Source: Carya illinoinensis
Lineage: Eukaryota; Streptophyta; Magnoliopsida; Fagales; Juglandaceae
Direction: 5' to 3'
DNA length: 64,000 bases
NCBI RefSeq assembly: GCF_018687715.1
Contig: NC_056758.1
Location: 25,331,001-25,395,000, forward strand
This document shows, one piece after another, positions 1 through 11,885 of the stretch (its first letter is position 1; every line of letters begins with the position of its first letter). Position numbers and translations under genes: made by a program. The notes under the pieces are model-generated. The model saw only the letters and a program-made list of their open reading frames with translations, searched no databases and had not been told where the DNA came from.

Positions 1-873
1 TTGTTTTTTCTAAACTCGGGGAATATGCTAGGGATCATGAACCACACACATATTGCTTTAATCCCTAAGGTAAATGCCCCATCCACGGTCCACGACTTTA
101 GACCAATCTCTTTATGCAACGTTGGTTACAAGCTCATTTCTAAGGTGATTGCAAATAGAATGAAAGGGGTGCTGGAAAAGGTGATATCCTGGAACCAAAG
201 TGCTTTCCTTCCAAATAGGCTCATAACTGACAATATTATGGTTGCCTATGAACTTCTTCATACTATGCACTCAAAGAAGAAAGGTAGGGAGGGGTCAATG
301 GCCATCAAGTTGGATATGTCAAAACCCTATGATAGAGTGGAGTGGAGTTTTTTGGAGGCTATTCTGATGAAGATGGGTTTCGGTTTGAAGTGGACCAAAA
401 TGGTAATGGCTTGTGTCAGGTCAGTAACCTATTCTACTCTTGTGAATGGGATACCGGGAGAGACAATTTTCCCCACACGAGGGCTAAGACAAGGTGACCC
501 TCTGTCACCTTATCTGTTCTTACTTTGTGCTGAAGCCCTCAGTACCCTCTTGAATAATGCAAAAAACAGTAGCCTTATTGAAGGGATAGCTGTGAAGAGG
601 AATGGTCTGAGGATAAACCACCTCCTTTTCACTGACGACTGTGTGATCTTTTGCAGAGCCAAGTTGGTTGAGTGGTATCAGATCAAGAGTCTACTGGCTG
701 TTTATGAGGAAGCTTCAGGCCAAACCTTGAACAAATAGAAAACCAGTGTGTTCTTTAGCTCTAATACAAAGAAGGAAGCAAAAGACTTCATTATGCAGCA
801 GATTAATGGAGCAAGGTGTAATAATTACAATAGATATCTCGGGCTTCCTACCCTAGTGGGAAGATCTAAATTA
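1..873 (+). pseudogene. LINE (L1-type) reverse transcriptase fragment
   Basis: The open frame runs in from the window edge and encodes the fingers-palm part of a non-LTR reverse transcriptase: DFRPISLCNVGYKL, then KLDMSKPYDRVEW, GLRQGDPLSPYLF and the catalytic box LLFTDD, followed by the conserved SGQTLNK and YLGLPTLVGRSK blocks. Two key positions are changed from the family norm: KPYDRVE (usually KAYDRVE) and FTDD (usually FADD). A TAG at 736-738 interrupts the frame, which then continues in register to about 873, where AT-rich DNA replaces the rest of ORF2. The listed start is a TTG, so the true 5' end lies outside the window. It is a dead LINE copy, not a host gene. Confidence 0.93.
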
Positions 874-1742
874 GTTGTAGTTATATTATATAATAGATTA
901 ATAGTATTAATATTAATTATAGTTATTAGTATAATTATATTAATATAAGCATAACTAAAGTCTATATATATTAGATTGTTAGTATTAGATTATTAGTATA
1001 GCTATATCATTATTTCATATGTAATTATTATATAGTAATTTAGTATTTTATATATAGACTTAAAGTATATTACTAATAGTAATAATAATATAGTATTCGA
1101 ATACTAGTATTAGGCCATAAAAATTTGGTAATAAGTTAATAAATTTGAGTGATTTTCTTTCATTTTTTGTAAATAATATTTTAGTGATCTTATTACAATT
1201 TTGGTATATAAATTCAAATATTTTGATATTTAAGATTTGTTTTTCAATTTTAAACTGATTTTAAGTGATAAAAAAAATATTTGTGTAATTTATCAATTTT
1301 AGTTTAAAGTTTTACAACTTTAGTTTATTTTTAAATTAATTTATTATTTATCAATTTTATGATTTATCAATTTTATTTTTAAGAATTTTTGCTCAATCTA
1401 AGTGATTCTTATGATAAAATGTTATTAATATATATATTTTATGTTTAAAGCATATGATCAATTAAATTTTCATGTTTAAAATTAAACTTTTAATTTATAA
1501 ATTACAATAATATTATCTTATATATAATTATAATTTATATTATTATATATAAAAATTATATATTATATAAAAAATATTATATATAATATTTTAAAAAATA
1601 ATTTAAAATACATATTAAATAGAACCGGTTTGGTCCGGTCATAAAAAACCTAGAACCGGAATTGGATTGGTTCTGGCAGGTTTTCCCATTACGGAAACCG
1701 GTCCGGACCGGTTTTTATAGGTTTTTTTTTAAATCCCTAATT
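874..1742. repeat. AT-rich element with CCGGT subterminal arrays
   Basis: LINE homology stops abruptly at 873 and is replaced by AT-rich DNA that ends in a cluster of ACCGG/CCGGT motifs (1622-1715) and a terminus resembling TAGGGATTTAAA when read from the minus strand. This matches the architecture of the intact hAT-like element at 54268-54917. No left terminus or target duplication could be found, so the assignment is by resemblance only. Confidence 0.4.
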
Positions 1743-2829
1743 GTTTTGCTAGTAACATTTAATACTAGAAACAATGACTTAAATCACAAGGGAGAAGGAT
1801 GTCACAAACACCAGCGTAAATGCAAAACATCAAGATGCTAACATCAGAGCTGAATACAACATGCCAAGGGACAAAACAGGTAGTCGAGCACTACATAGTG
1901 AGTCCACTACATTAGGGAGACTTTAGAACAAAAGACCAAACCACCAAATGTAGACATCTTGAGTTTTTCAACATAACTGTTAAGAAGAAGAAACCGCAGG
2001 CAGCTCCTTGCAAGACTTGCATAGAAACACTAGATCCAGCATTCATGTATCTTGATAAAGCCCGCTACCGGGTTCTTCTCTTACAAGCTCCCTTTATTGA
2101 CTGTTGAAAAAAGACAAGAAGAAGAAATAGCAGTTAATGGTATTTAGAAATACATCTTATAGCATAAAAATCACAAAACTTCACAAAGGTATTACATGAT
2201 CATGCCACTCCCAAGAACAAGAAACTACAAGGGGCGTACAATAGGACAGAGCAACATGGATAATGCCTACGAACCGAAGAAGCAGAAGCCGCAAACCACG
2301 AGTATCTCTAAACCTTCCCACTTCCCCTCTTAAAAAATAGGAAAACGGTGAAGGGAACAATACCTTCCAGATTGTACTGAGGAGCAGATCCTAACAAAAC
2401 ATAGGAAACAGTGTGTACGAATAGGGAGATGCTGTGAAGTGGGTAAAGAGTTATATAGGAAGGCATATCTTCCGGTACGTAGCCAATTTAGGCAACCTTT
2501 GATCTATTGAGTACAGAGTAATTGTAACATAAAGATCCTCAAATTAAGGCATAAAATAGTTTTAGTCTATTTATTTAGTTTTTATCATAAATACTTTAAT
2601 TCAGATTATTATTATTATTTTATGAGATAAAATGTAGTTAAATTATTAGTTTAGATTTTTACTAAGCTTTGAATCCAAATCCATTGATCAAGTTCCTTAA
2701 AAATTCACTGCCAATTTTTATCTCAAACTCTACCTTATCTTAAACTCTTAGCGACCGGATCAATTTTACATGTTTAATGTTTATCTCAATCTCAAATTCC
2801 CAATACCAATCCTGCCGCATCATCTCCAT
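1743..2829. other. No recognisable gene
   Basis: No sustained reading frame or family motif was found. The first 700 bases are compositionally balanced and could include an old gene tail on the minus strand; the rest is AT-rich. Confidence 0.4.
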
Positions 2830-3252
2830 TTGAACCCATTATACACATAGTCTTCCTCAATTACAACATTTACAATCTCGTTCCTTCCTTCTACAAATTA
2901 AACATCAAACTTCCAAACCAAATCAAACACATCGAATACTTCTCCATCTTTAAATTCCTATCCTCCGGCAATTCTAAGTACACAAAAATTCCGAATCATA
3001 GTTAGTGAGTGATTTGATTTCAAGTGATACACGTTCAACACTCTCCTCTATCTTTACATATCCTCAATCCTCTACAATTTCTCTAAACAAATTTCCTTCC
3101 TCACGCGACCAAGCCTTATGGCCAAACCCATTCTCATAGCAAACCACCGCGTTCAAAGGAGATCCAGTCATCGGCAGAGTCTTCACCTCAGCCCAACTCC
3201 TTCGCATGGTGTCCATCTCATAGTGAGCCCTCATCTCTCTGCCATACGACAC
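2830..3252 (-). pseudogene. Unrecognised protein-coding relic
   Basis: A 62-codon minus-strand frame (3252 to 3064) reads like real protein, with charged and aromatic residues well mixed: it contains EMRAHYEMDTMRRSWAEV, GSPLNAVVCYENGFGHKAW and EEGNLFREIVED. After a TGA the same kind of protein-like text continues (KIEESVERVSLEIKSL) and, after a shift, as EFKDGEVFDVFDLVWKFDV and GRNEIVNVVIEEDYVYNG. That pattern of protein-like blocks joined by stops and shifts is what a decaying gene looks like. I do not recognise the family and assign no function. A chance open frame is the alternative. Confidence 0.4.
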
Positions 3253-3330
3253 TTGCTTTTTAATTTGCTTTCATCTCTTTGGGTTCTAAGCATTCTCAAC
3301 CGGTACCGCATAAGTACCTTTTTCCTATAA

Positions 3331-4400
3331 TTTGATGAAAATTTTAGGGATTTTATTGAAATCACTCCTACATCCAGATCTTCATTTTAGGAAAAGTATT
3401 TAAGGGATGTACAGTAGTTTTCCATATTTTGGAAATTATTGTATATTCCTAAATTATTTTTTATCAATATTTTATTCTAATCATTTACACTTTCTATCAT
3501 ACTTATCTACTTCCAATTGTCTATACTTTCTATCATACTCATATTTGGTATAGTTTTAAATAATAATTTTAAAAATAATTTAAATAATTACAAAAATATA
3601 AAAATATTATCATATCTGTAAAAAATAATTTAAATTTTTATTTAAAATATTCACTAGAGTAATAGTTCAAAATATAAGGTAAAATATTGAGTAGTTAAGT
3701 TTGAAAATAGAAGTAAGAAAAAAAATAATAAAGAAATAATATAGAAATATTATTTTAATAGAATAAAGAAATGATAAGGAATGAGATATAAGAGATTTTT
3801 AAAAGATTAGTAAAATTTAATTTTTTTTTTTAAAAAATGTAATTTTTAACTAAATTATAAGAAAATTTACGAGAAATCCAACGTAAATACTCTAAAGTCT
3901 CGAATATCAAATTTGAAAGTAGAACGATTTCAAGTAACATTACGTTTTTGTCCCTCAAATTATTACTTTCCTCGTTCCATCTTCTGTGAAATTGCTTTAT
4001 CCATCCAACTCCCTTTATATGTTACGGTTTTACCATGCAAAGATTTTACACAAAATGCCATAAGTCCTTGTCATCATGATCAAGTTCCGTGGAATACTTG
4101 AAAAATAAGTTCCGTAGGATACCTTTTTTAATTCTTTTACACTATTGCCCTTATTAATTATTTGGTAACCATCGGCATTAGAGTTGGCTTGGATTTAGCT
4201 TATCGTTTCGCTTGTGCTTTGCTTTTACGATAGGCTTTTAGATAGGTTTCGGGGTTTAATGGGTTATATGGATTTATGATGCTTTAAGCCCACAATAGAT
4301 TTAACTCTTTTAGATTATTAAGAAAAATAGGTCATTTGGTATTTCAGACCTAAATTTCTAAATATGTATTTAATTAAAAATTTACATAAGTTATTATTTA
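3331..4400. other. AT-rich intergenic DNA
   Basis: Long A/T runs and no coding frame or repeat structure that I can identify. Confidence 0.5.
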
Positions 4401-6290
4401 TTATTATTACTAAAGCCCAAGCTTCTTAATCTGTTTGCATCAAAATAGATCATTCGGTATCTATTGTGGGCATCTCGAGCCTTAATCAATGCTAGAGCAT
4501 GCCCGCTCGCAAGCATCGCCTATGTGTCTATCACTAGCTTTTACCACACCTTAACGAAATAGTAAAGGCTTAAACATCAATGACAAGTCTAAAGACTCGT
4601 AGTGCCCATAAAAAAGGGCGTAGAGGTCAACAGACCACACGACCCTTAAAACAGACCATGCGACCCTTAAACATCAATAACAATTACAAAGACTTGCAGT
4701 GCCCAAGAAAAAGGTTTTGGAGGTCAAGAGACCACGTAAGCCTTACACTAATAACAAGTCCAAAGACTCGCGGTGTCCAGAAAAAAGGGCGCTGAAGTTA
4801 ACAAACCACTCTACCTTTAAACATAAATGATGAGTCCAAAGATTCATGGTGCTCATGAAAAAGGAAAAGGTTAGGGAGCGCTCGATCCCACTCACACCTT
4901 GCTGAGAGTCAATAGGCGGGACAAGTTATTAGATTGCCTGACCTCCCTCGTGATGGGCCAATAGTTAGGAAAGCTTAAGGACTACTTGACCTCTTAGGCG
5001 CCTAACATGCCGACAACTCTTTGGACTGCCCGACCTCTCTCACTGGGACAAAAATACAAGCACAACATATTTTTCACAAAATGCCGAGTGTTTATGGTCA
5101 AGCCAAAACCGCCGCCAATGGATTACCTTCGGGAATGAGCCACTGAGCTCCACAATTGCATCAAGCGGGTTTCCTTTGGGAACAAGTCAACGGGCTTGGC
5201 AACCTCCTAATGTGGACCCAAGGAGTTGACGGGCTTCCTGACCACTTAAGAGCGAGTTACTACCAATAAACACCAACAACAATTTATACCAAGGGGTAGA
5301 AAATCCATTATTACCAACAAAAGCAAAAATGATCACAAAAATACACACAAAAAACCAATCATGCAAATATGCACTATTCACTGAACATAAACAATCTCTC
5401 AGGCAAACATCCACACAAATAAAAAAAACTCAAAATCGAGCTCCATACTCACATCTAATGCGGTCGAGTGCATTTCCTGCCAAAGCAAAACTCTGTGCTC
5501 ACATCTAATGCAGTCGAGTACATCTCCCACCTATTTCTTCAAGTGGAGCTCTTCACCACTTAGCACAATACAAATAGAAAACTAGGAAACAAACAAAAAA
5601 CTAGGAAATAAACAGAAAACTAGAGACCAAACAGGAACACAGAGATCCATTTTTAAAATTTATTCTATAGATTATTAACTTGAAGATTTTCAAGGCCTTC
5701 TTGTCTAACAAATTATCCTGAAGAATCGAGGACATATGTAGAAGTCAAAGTAGTAGCCTATAATTTAGCCTCTCGATAAGGCTAAAAACCAAGCTAAGAA
5801 ATAAAGCCAAGAAGATATAATATAAGTTGACTTAGACTCCAAAGAGGAAATACATACAGACTCCTAAAGGAAAGAGACTCAAACTTTTATAAAGAAAATG
5901 TTTCATAAAGCAAGTTGGATTCAATCTCTCTAAAGAAATAAACCTTTATATAAGGAGGAGATCCCCTACAAAACTCTACTCAAGCTCTCTAGAGAGGCTC
6001 TCATAGATGCTCCTTACGTACAAACTCCACCACACATAACGACTCCAAAAGATCTTCCATAAATTCCTCTATTGTTTGAGAGATACGTGAGGGCATGAGA
6101 GATTGTAAAACCACCCATTATAATAATTTTTACCCTAAACCAACCCAGAGACGTAGGCTTTATATCGAACTATGTAAATCCTTGTGTTTCTCTATATTTT
6201 TATTTATTTATTTTGTATTTTATGGATGAACACAAAAAATATCATATCGAAATCTGAATCATTATCATGAGCTAGAAAAGACTCTCTCCT
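4401..6290 (+). mobile_element. LTR-retrotransposon-like debris
   Basis: The stretch ends with a block resembling the R-U5 end of plant Ty3/gypsy LTRs (about 6120-6210: a 'gagacgtaggctttatatcgaa' type phrase followed by 'ctatgtaaatccttgtgtttctc'). Internally it contains degenerate tandem repeats (4571-4890) and a short direct duplication around a 'ctcacatctaatgc.gtcgagt' phrase near 5448 and 5497. No gag or pol frame is present. The class is inferred from the LTR-like tail alone. Confidence 0.4.
4571..4890. repeat. Degenerate tandem repeat, about 4 units
   Basis: Units begin near 4571, 4669, 4743 and 4818, each with an 'aacatcaat.acaagtc.aaagactcg' phrase followed by a 'gtgccca.aaaaaggg' phrase. 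Spacing is about 75-98 bp. Confidence 0.7.
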
Positions 6291-6375
6291 CACTTCCGAT
6301 TAGTTGTACAAATCAAAGCATTAACAAAGGCATTAAAACATGGATGTTTAGAACTCGATCGTTTTTCTGACTAAC

Positions 6376-6382
6376 CATGCAT
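6376..6382 (+). promoter_or_regulatory. RY motif (CATGCAT) upstream of the LEA gene
   Basis: CATGCAT is the core bound by B3 factors of the ABI3/FUS3 type in seed promoters. It lies about 420 bp upstream of the LEA coding relic. A 7-mer can occur by chance; the case rests on its combination with the nearby ABRE. Confidence 0.5.
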
Positions 6383-6504
6383 TAATGTCGACCGTGGCAA
6401 CTGCATGTATGTAGCAAATTCTAAACGAACAACGAAGTACGTATAATGGGATGGTGTCATTCTCCAATGTCGAGATTGTGTATTTGCAGAGTTGGAACAT
6501 GTAA

Positions 6505-6512
6505 CACGTGGC
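6505..6512 (+). promoter_or_regulatory. ABRE (CACGTGGC) upstream of the LEA gene
   Basis: CACGTGGC is a strong abscisic-acid response element with a G-box core, recognised by bZIP factors of the ABI5/ABF group. It sits about 300 bp upstream of the LEA coding relic, as expected for a desiccation- and ABA-induced seed gene. Confidence 0.6.
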
Positions 6513-6789
6513 GATTTTTGCTACAGCTTAGTGCCAAATTCAAGATACCAAGTGTCACCAAATTAATGTGGTGCCTTTAAGCCAAACCTAAACCAACGAC
6601 CACCTAGAGCAATAATAATTTTAAAAAATGTTTTTGTATCCTACACATGTAGGTTCAAAATATCCCATATGTTAAACTCTCCTTAGCCTCTAGCACATAC
6701 ATATACAGTACTCTATGCACCTGCGATCAAACATCACAAATTATATTCTCCTTGATTTGACACAAAGCGACTCTCCTCAAGCCAGGGAC

Positions 6790-7089
6790 AACCCCAAAGA
6801 CCCCATGATCGTGAACAACATAATTCCCAGCAGGAACCAGTCAGATTGGCAACGTTTGGAATGTCTCCGGTAGTTTGGCATCCAAACCCTTTGCACTGTG
6901 AGACACATCCACCATGCAAGCTGCTAAAAACATGGTTCTTGGACAGACCCAAAAGGGTGGCCCTGTGACTGTCATGCAATCTGCAGTGGTAGTGAACGAG
7001 AGCATTGGTGCCGTCAGCCACGGCAATGCCACTGATATTGCCAAAGACCAAGGTGTCATCATAAGGGAAATTGACGTAGGTGGTGGTAC
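6790..7089 (+). pseudogene. LEA (seed maturation protein, SMP) pseudogene, 5' part
   Basis: This is the N-terminal half of a group of LEA proteins related to cotton D-34 and Arabidopsis RAB28, hydrophilic proteins that accumulate in drying seeds. Diagnostic blocks are GNVWNVSGSLASKPFAL, then MQAAKNMVLGQTQKGG, VMQSAVVVNES and ATDIAKDQGVIIREIDV, together forming the first SMP repeat. The copy is broken: a TGA replaces a codon after SKPFAL, a one-base loss shifts the frame just before GNVWNV, and the region of the start codon is also out of frame. Coding similarity stops at GGGT, exactly where a TGTAACG-type LTR terminus begins at 7090. The remaining exons lie at 25147-25738, so the gene was split by about 18 kb of inserted DNA. 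Start position is approximate. Confidence 0.88.
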
Positions 7090-9110
7090 TGTAACGTCCG
7101 TCCTTGTGGTGGGTCCTTTTTCATATCGATTTTGATAAAAATCGACGGGAATTACGATTCCTTTTCAATCTCTTTTCCATACATACCAGGATACAAAAGA
7201 CTCCATGTTATAAATAAAATCTCATTTTTTTCTTGATTAAAACTTTCAGCAGAAAACATTACATTACATAATTAAAGCTTTTAATGTGAAATATCTTGCC
7301 TAGGCCTTCGTGCTCTTCCCCTTGGGCTGTGCCTGTTCTGACCTGTCATGCTCATCTTATGCCTAGGAGGGCACACATAAAAACTAAAATGAGTCGATGA
7401 CTCATAAGCATTACTTCATACAGTCAAAATATAATAACATAGTTTTTTCAGTCATGCAGTTATCATTCCATACATACATATCTTACGTAGCATGCATACG
7501 TCTTTCTTTTCGTTTGAAAACGTTTCGAGGTGGGGTTTTTATTTAAAACATGATTTCTTCTTTAAAACAGTTCCCCACGCATCGCTGCCTTCGTTACTTA
7601 AAGAATCTTTTCATGCATTTATATTTCTACGTACATTCATGCATACATACGTTCATTAAATCATCTTTTCTTACTTACATACATTCATGCATTCGGTCCA
7701 TTCATTCTTACATACATACATGCATTCATTCTTAACATGCATTCGTTCATTCTTATCACTTTCATGTGGCCGTTGCACACTGTTATGCCCCGTGCGCTGG
7801 GGTTAGCGGTCTTTTGGACCTGATTCCGCCCGTGGCCGCGGGTTGGGAATCCATTCAGTCAGGGTGCAGCACTGGGTGCACTATCAGTTCTACTTACTCG
7901 GCATTGCAATCTGCCCATTTCTTTGATATCATTTCCAGTCCAGTCCATGTGGCCATTACGTATTTTCATACATCATACATTCAATCCGTTCATTTCTTTA
8001 CAGTCCTTTCCTTTTCATTCGTATCGTTTAAAGCATAATTTTCTTTACTTTCATAAAAGTTGCTTTAAGAGAAGTTTCCTTAAGAGGAAAGTGATTTTCT
8101 TTCTTTTCCATTAAAGTTGTTTTAGAAAGAATTATTTTATTTTAGAAAAGATAGTTTTCTCTCTTTATCAATCCTTACAGTCCTTAACAGTTATAACGTC
8201 TTTTAAAGCTTCATTTCGTTTCTTTTCCTCAATATACATACAATACGTACTACTTATAGCATCCATTCACATGCATACACGTACATACTTTGGGTGCATA
8301 AAAAGGGGCTGCCAAGGAAGGCCGTTACGTACTTATACTTGAAAACTTACGTTTTATTTTCCTTTTTACAGAAAAGCTTTCGTCTTATTCTTCATTTTTA
8401 TAGAGAAAACTTTATAAGAGTATGAACATAACACTTACCTGGACTTCATGCCATACTCAATTCATGCAGTCCATTCATGTGCGTGTCAGATGGCAACCTA
8501 CATGCATACACATAACTTTATGTCATCATCTATCTAATGCATAAGTAAATATTCTAGAAAATAGAACTATGCTTTGCTTGAAACATTCTCTATCCATCCC
8601 TGGTCTCTTACGTACTATTTACTATGCTAAAACTTTCGGGGTCTTATTCCTTAAAGTGAATCTCTGTGATTCACCTTAGGGTTAAGACACTAAGACCTCC
8701 GTCTCGTTCTTCTATTTACACAATTTAACGCATAATTCTGACATACAGAGTCATGCGTCCCAACCTTAAACTATATACTCTTCACTACTTTCACGTATCC
8801 TAGCCCACGCTACATCCTTATTTCCATCCATTCAAGCTACATGAAGTCAGCCAATTCTCTGGCTAAAATACCATGTAACCATGATCAGGACAGATTACTC
8901 ATTACATATGATAAATCTGTCTGATACACTTGTCTTGCCAGAGACACATGTATCTCATCCCCTTTTATCACCTAAGAGCAACTTATAATTCCAATAAACG
9001 CCTGCTTGTATAAACAAGCTCCAAACTCCAATACCAACTTGTTAAGACCCGGTCGATAGGACTTTTCCTACTTCCTGGCTCTTTATAAGTTCATCCCAAC
9101 ACTTAATGGG

Positions 9111-9565
9111 AGAGGATTGCATCCATAAATGCACTTCTGTCACGTCACGTAATTCGAGATAAATCCCGAGTCACATCACGATACCCATCATGCTTCCGCT
9201 GCATGCTCTGATACTTCTCCATCACTTCCTTATACTCTTAGTCACAAGTCAGTCTCAAGGCAATACCCGTTACCTTGGACTACAGGACACATCACTACTG
9301 CTTCAGGACACTGTTACACAGTTCCCGCCACTTGACAAGAGGACTGCATCCACAAATGTGCCTCTGTCACATTATGCAGCTCAAGACAGAATCTCGAGTT
9401 ACAATACGGGGCCCATTGTGCTTCTGTTGCACTCTCTGATACCTTTTCACCACTTTCATATACCTTTAGCCATAGTCAACCACAAGGTAAATCTCGTCAC
9501 CCCGGACTACAGGCTATGTCACCATTGTTTCGGGATACTGTTACACAGTTCCCGACACTAGACCA
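9111..9565. repeat. Tandem duplication, about 227-bp unit, two copies
   Basis: The unit starting near 9111 recurs near 9339 in the same orientation. Landmarks such as 'cactg..acacagttcccg', 'ggactacagg' and 'ctctgatac' recur in the same order, with many substitutions, so the duplication is old. Open frames here are incidental. Confidence 0.8.
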
Positions 9566-9680
9566 TACACTCCACACTTCTCTGCTACGTCATCCAACCC
9601 TTCGTGACACGCCATCCAGTGTATCACGATCTCGTATAGAGTACACTCACGTGAAATCTCTTCCATCCATACTACGACAA

Positions 9681-9925
9681 CATCACTACGATACACGCCT
9701 CATGGTGCATCGCTACGCGACACGGAGTACGCGCCACGCGTACTCCTTTCGTTACAACACTCATCATCACGATGCACATCACACGGTGCATCGCCATACA
9801 ACACGGAGTACACTCCACGTGCACTCCCTTTCTTCTACGCCACACATCACTACAGCACACGTCACACGACGCGTCGCTGCATTACACAGAGTACGCTTCA
9901 CGCATACTCTCTTCACACTACATGC
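9681..9925. repeat. Minisatellite, about 81-83-bp unit, three copies
   Basis: Units start at 9681, 9762 and 9845. Each contains 'catcac.acga..cac', 'ggtgcatcgc' and 'cggagtac.c.ccacg' phrases. The 179-codon frame crossing it is a by-product of the repeat. Confidence 0.82.
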
Positions 9926-10159
9926 CGTATCACATCTGTGGCATCCATCTCACGCCCATACTTCACAACATAGTCCACAGTGCTACACAATCAAGCCCAA
10001 CACTTCACAACTACACTTCGCTTCACAATTACGCAGCGAACTCCACAATTACTAATTACGCAGTCTACAATCTAACCAATCAACTACTTTAAACATAAAT
10101 AACTAGAGATAGAAGGTTATACCATCGACGAGCTAACCCGTGCGTCGCTCGCTGCGCGT

Positions 10160-11080
10160 CACGATTAAGCGTCAGAGGAGCGTATGTGGCGGTAACACCA
10201 CGTACGGTGGCTGTCCACCACATAAAGTGGTAGTTTGAGCTTGAGAAAAGCTAGGCGTGGCCTTGGAAGGCTCATGGTGGCCTCGTGGTGGTCGAAGGTG
10301 GTGGAGCACGGCGGCATCATGCCGTGAACAGTAAATCCGAATGGTGGGTGTTTGCTTGAGGTGGATGAAAGCCATAGAACTTCATGAAAAGCTAGGGAAA
10401 GGTAGAGGAACATGTGGTAGAGCTGTGGTGGCGAGGTGGTGGCCATACGGTGGCTCACGGCGGCGGATCGGCCGTTTGAAGTCATTTTCGGCCTTGGAGA
10501 GTGAGGGAGAGTGAGAGCTCTACATAGCTCCGTTGGCCATGAAATTTCTTGGGGAAGTTCGTGGTGATGAGAGGAACAAGGTGGTGGTGGTGAAACACCA
10601 TGGGTGGCCGTGTACGGTGGTGCACGGTGGTGCAACCGAACGTGTGTGTGTGAAGACCCATCGGAGAAAGAGTGAGAGTTAGGGGAAAAGAAAGACATGG
10701 GGAGGAAGCTCTTGACATGGTGGTTCCATTGGTGGTGCTTGGTGGCCGTTTCAACCGTATATGGTGGTCCAAAGAGGTGAAAAAGGGTTGAAGACCCATT
10801 TCTTTGAAGGGAGATAGAGAGAGACTCGGTGGCCGGTTTAGCTCACCACCGGTGAGGTTGTGGTCGCCGGTGATGGAGGGTCATGCCGGTGTGGGAGGTG
10901 AGGCACAGTGGCCGGAGGTGGCGCCGGCTGGAAGCTTGGACCGAACGGGCATGGAGGAAGTCCATGCACAGTGATCGGCTGGACGTGCATGAGGGAGAGA
11001 GAAAAGAGAGAAAGAGAAAAAAAAAAAAAAAAGAGAAAAAGTGAGGAAGAAAAGATAGAGGTTTGGGTATTTAATCTCAG
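10160..11080. other. GGTGG-rich low-complexity stretch
   Basis: A G-rich, GGTGG/GGCCG-repeating stretch ending in a purine tract (10990-11050). Its overlapping long frames on both strands lack any family motif and share the base bias, so they are not called as genes. It probably belongs to the surrounding LTR element; a similar G-rich block occurs in the related LTR at 37430-37750. Confidence 0.5.
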
Positions 11081-11161
11081 TCCTACGTTTTGGGATCCTC
11101 AAAAGGATCTAACGATGAGTTTAAACACTGATTTGAAAACGCGTAAGTGTTTTATTTTAAA

Positions 11162-11417
11162 TAAAACACTTTAAAAAAACACTAAGAGAAATTAAGATAG
11201 AATATTATTTTATAAACTAAGGTTTATAAAATAATATTTTCTTCATCATTATATAAAATGATAAAGTATCATTAATTAATCAAAGTGCATAAAACACTTA
11301 AACAAAACACTGGGAGGAATTAAGATAGAATATTATTTTATAAACTAAAGTTTATAAAATAATATTTTTTCATCATTATCTAAATTGATAATGTATCATT
11401 AATCACTCAAAGAGGAT
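11162..11417. repeat. Two 128-bp direct repeats, each with a 17-bp hairpin
   Basis: The unit starting at 11162 recurs at 11290. Each contains a perfect inverted repeat with arms AATATTATTTTATAAAC and its complement: 11201-11217 with 11222-11238, and 11329-11345 with 11350-11366. The loops are 4 bases (taag and taaa). Confidence 0.88.
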
Positions 11418-11885
11418 AAAACCATTTAATTTAAATAAGAGTTTTCAACGTAAATTTAAACCTCTTAATATTTTAAAACAACTAAAATATTTAATATAAG
11501 ATATTATCCACAATTATAATATTTTCAGAGCTCATTAAAATATTATAATTGTGTTACATTAAAACAAGCTTATCTAATAATACTGAAAATATCTTCTATA
11601 GATATTTTCTGAAAATATCTTCCATAGATATTTTCTATAGATATTTTCATAATATTAAAATATTCGTAAGCATTAAAATATCTATCTTACTTTGAAATTC
11701 GCATAATAACTTTCAGAACACGCCATCGAGATACAACACGTAGGATAAGATTCAACATGTAGATCGAGGCTAGTCAGATAGACTGACTCTCGACACGTAG
11801 AGCAAGGCTCAGCACATACACCGAAGTTTGACACATGGATCAAGGCTCGTACGTAAAGAAGAAGAAAGAAGGAGCGGATATTAAA

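Larger units (their letters stand above)
7090..11885 (-). mobile_element. LTR-retrotransposon LTR/non-coding piece, minus orientation
   Basis: The left end, TGTAACGTCC, is the reverse complement of a GG(A/G)CGTTACA LTR end like the one at 24981, and the first few hundred bases align with the reverse complement of 24500-24981: both have the tail, then a 'gag.cgatgactcataagca' / 'gagttatcaacaactcagtaagca' block at the same distance. No gag or pol frame was found, so it is a large LTR, a solo LTR or a non-autonomous element. It inserted into the LEA gene. The right border is uncertain: a GGTAC at 11886-11890 repeats the GGTAC just left of 7090, but the adjoining sequence lacks a canonical CA end. 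Confidence 0.55.

Noticed and set aside
4571..4890. CRISPR-like repeat array
   Set aside because: Units are adjacent and degenerate without unique spacers, and this is plant nuclear DNA.
9516..10055. 179-codon plus-strand open frame, His/Thr/Ser-rich
   Set aside because: It runs through the 81-83-bp minisatellite; open length comes from the repeat and no family motif is present.
10165..10799. Overlapping long minus-strand frames (177 and 105 codons)
   Set aside because: They share a GGTGG-rich biased stretch, overlap in different frames and carry no recognisable domain.
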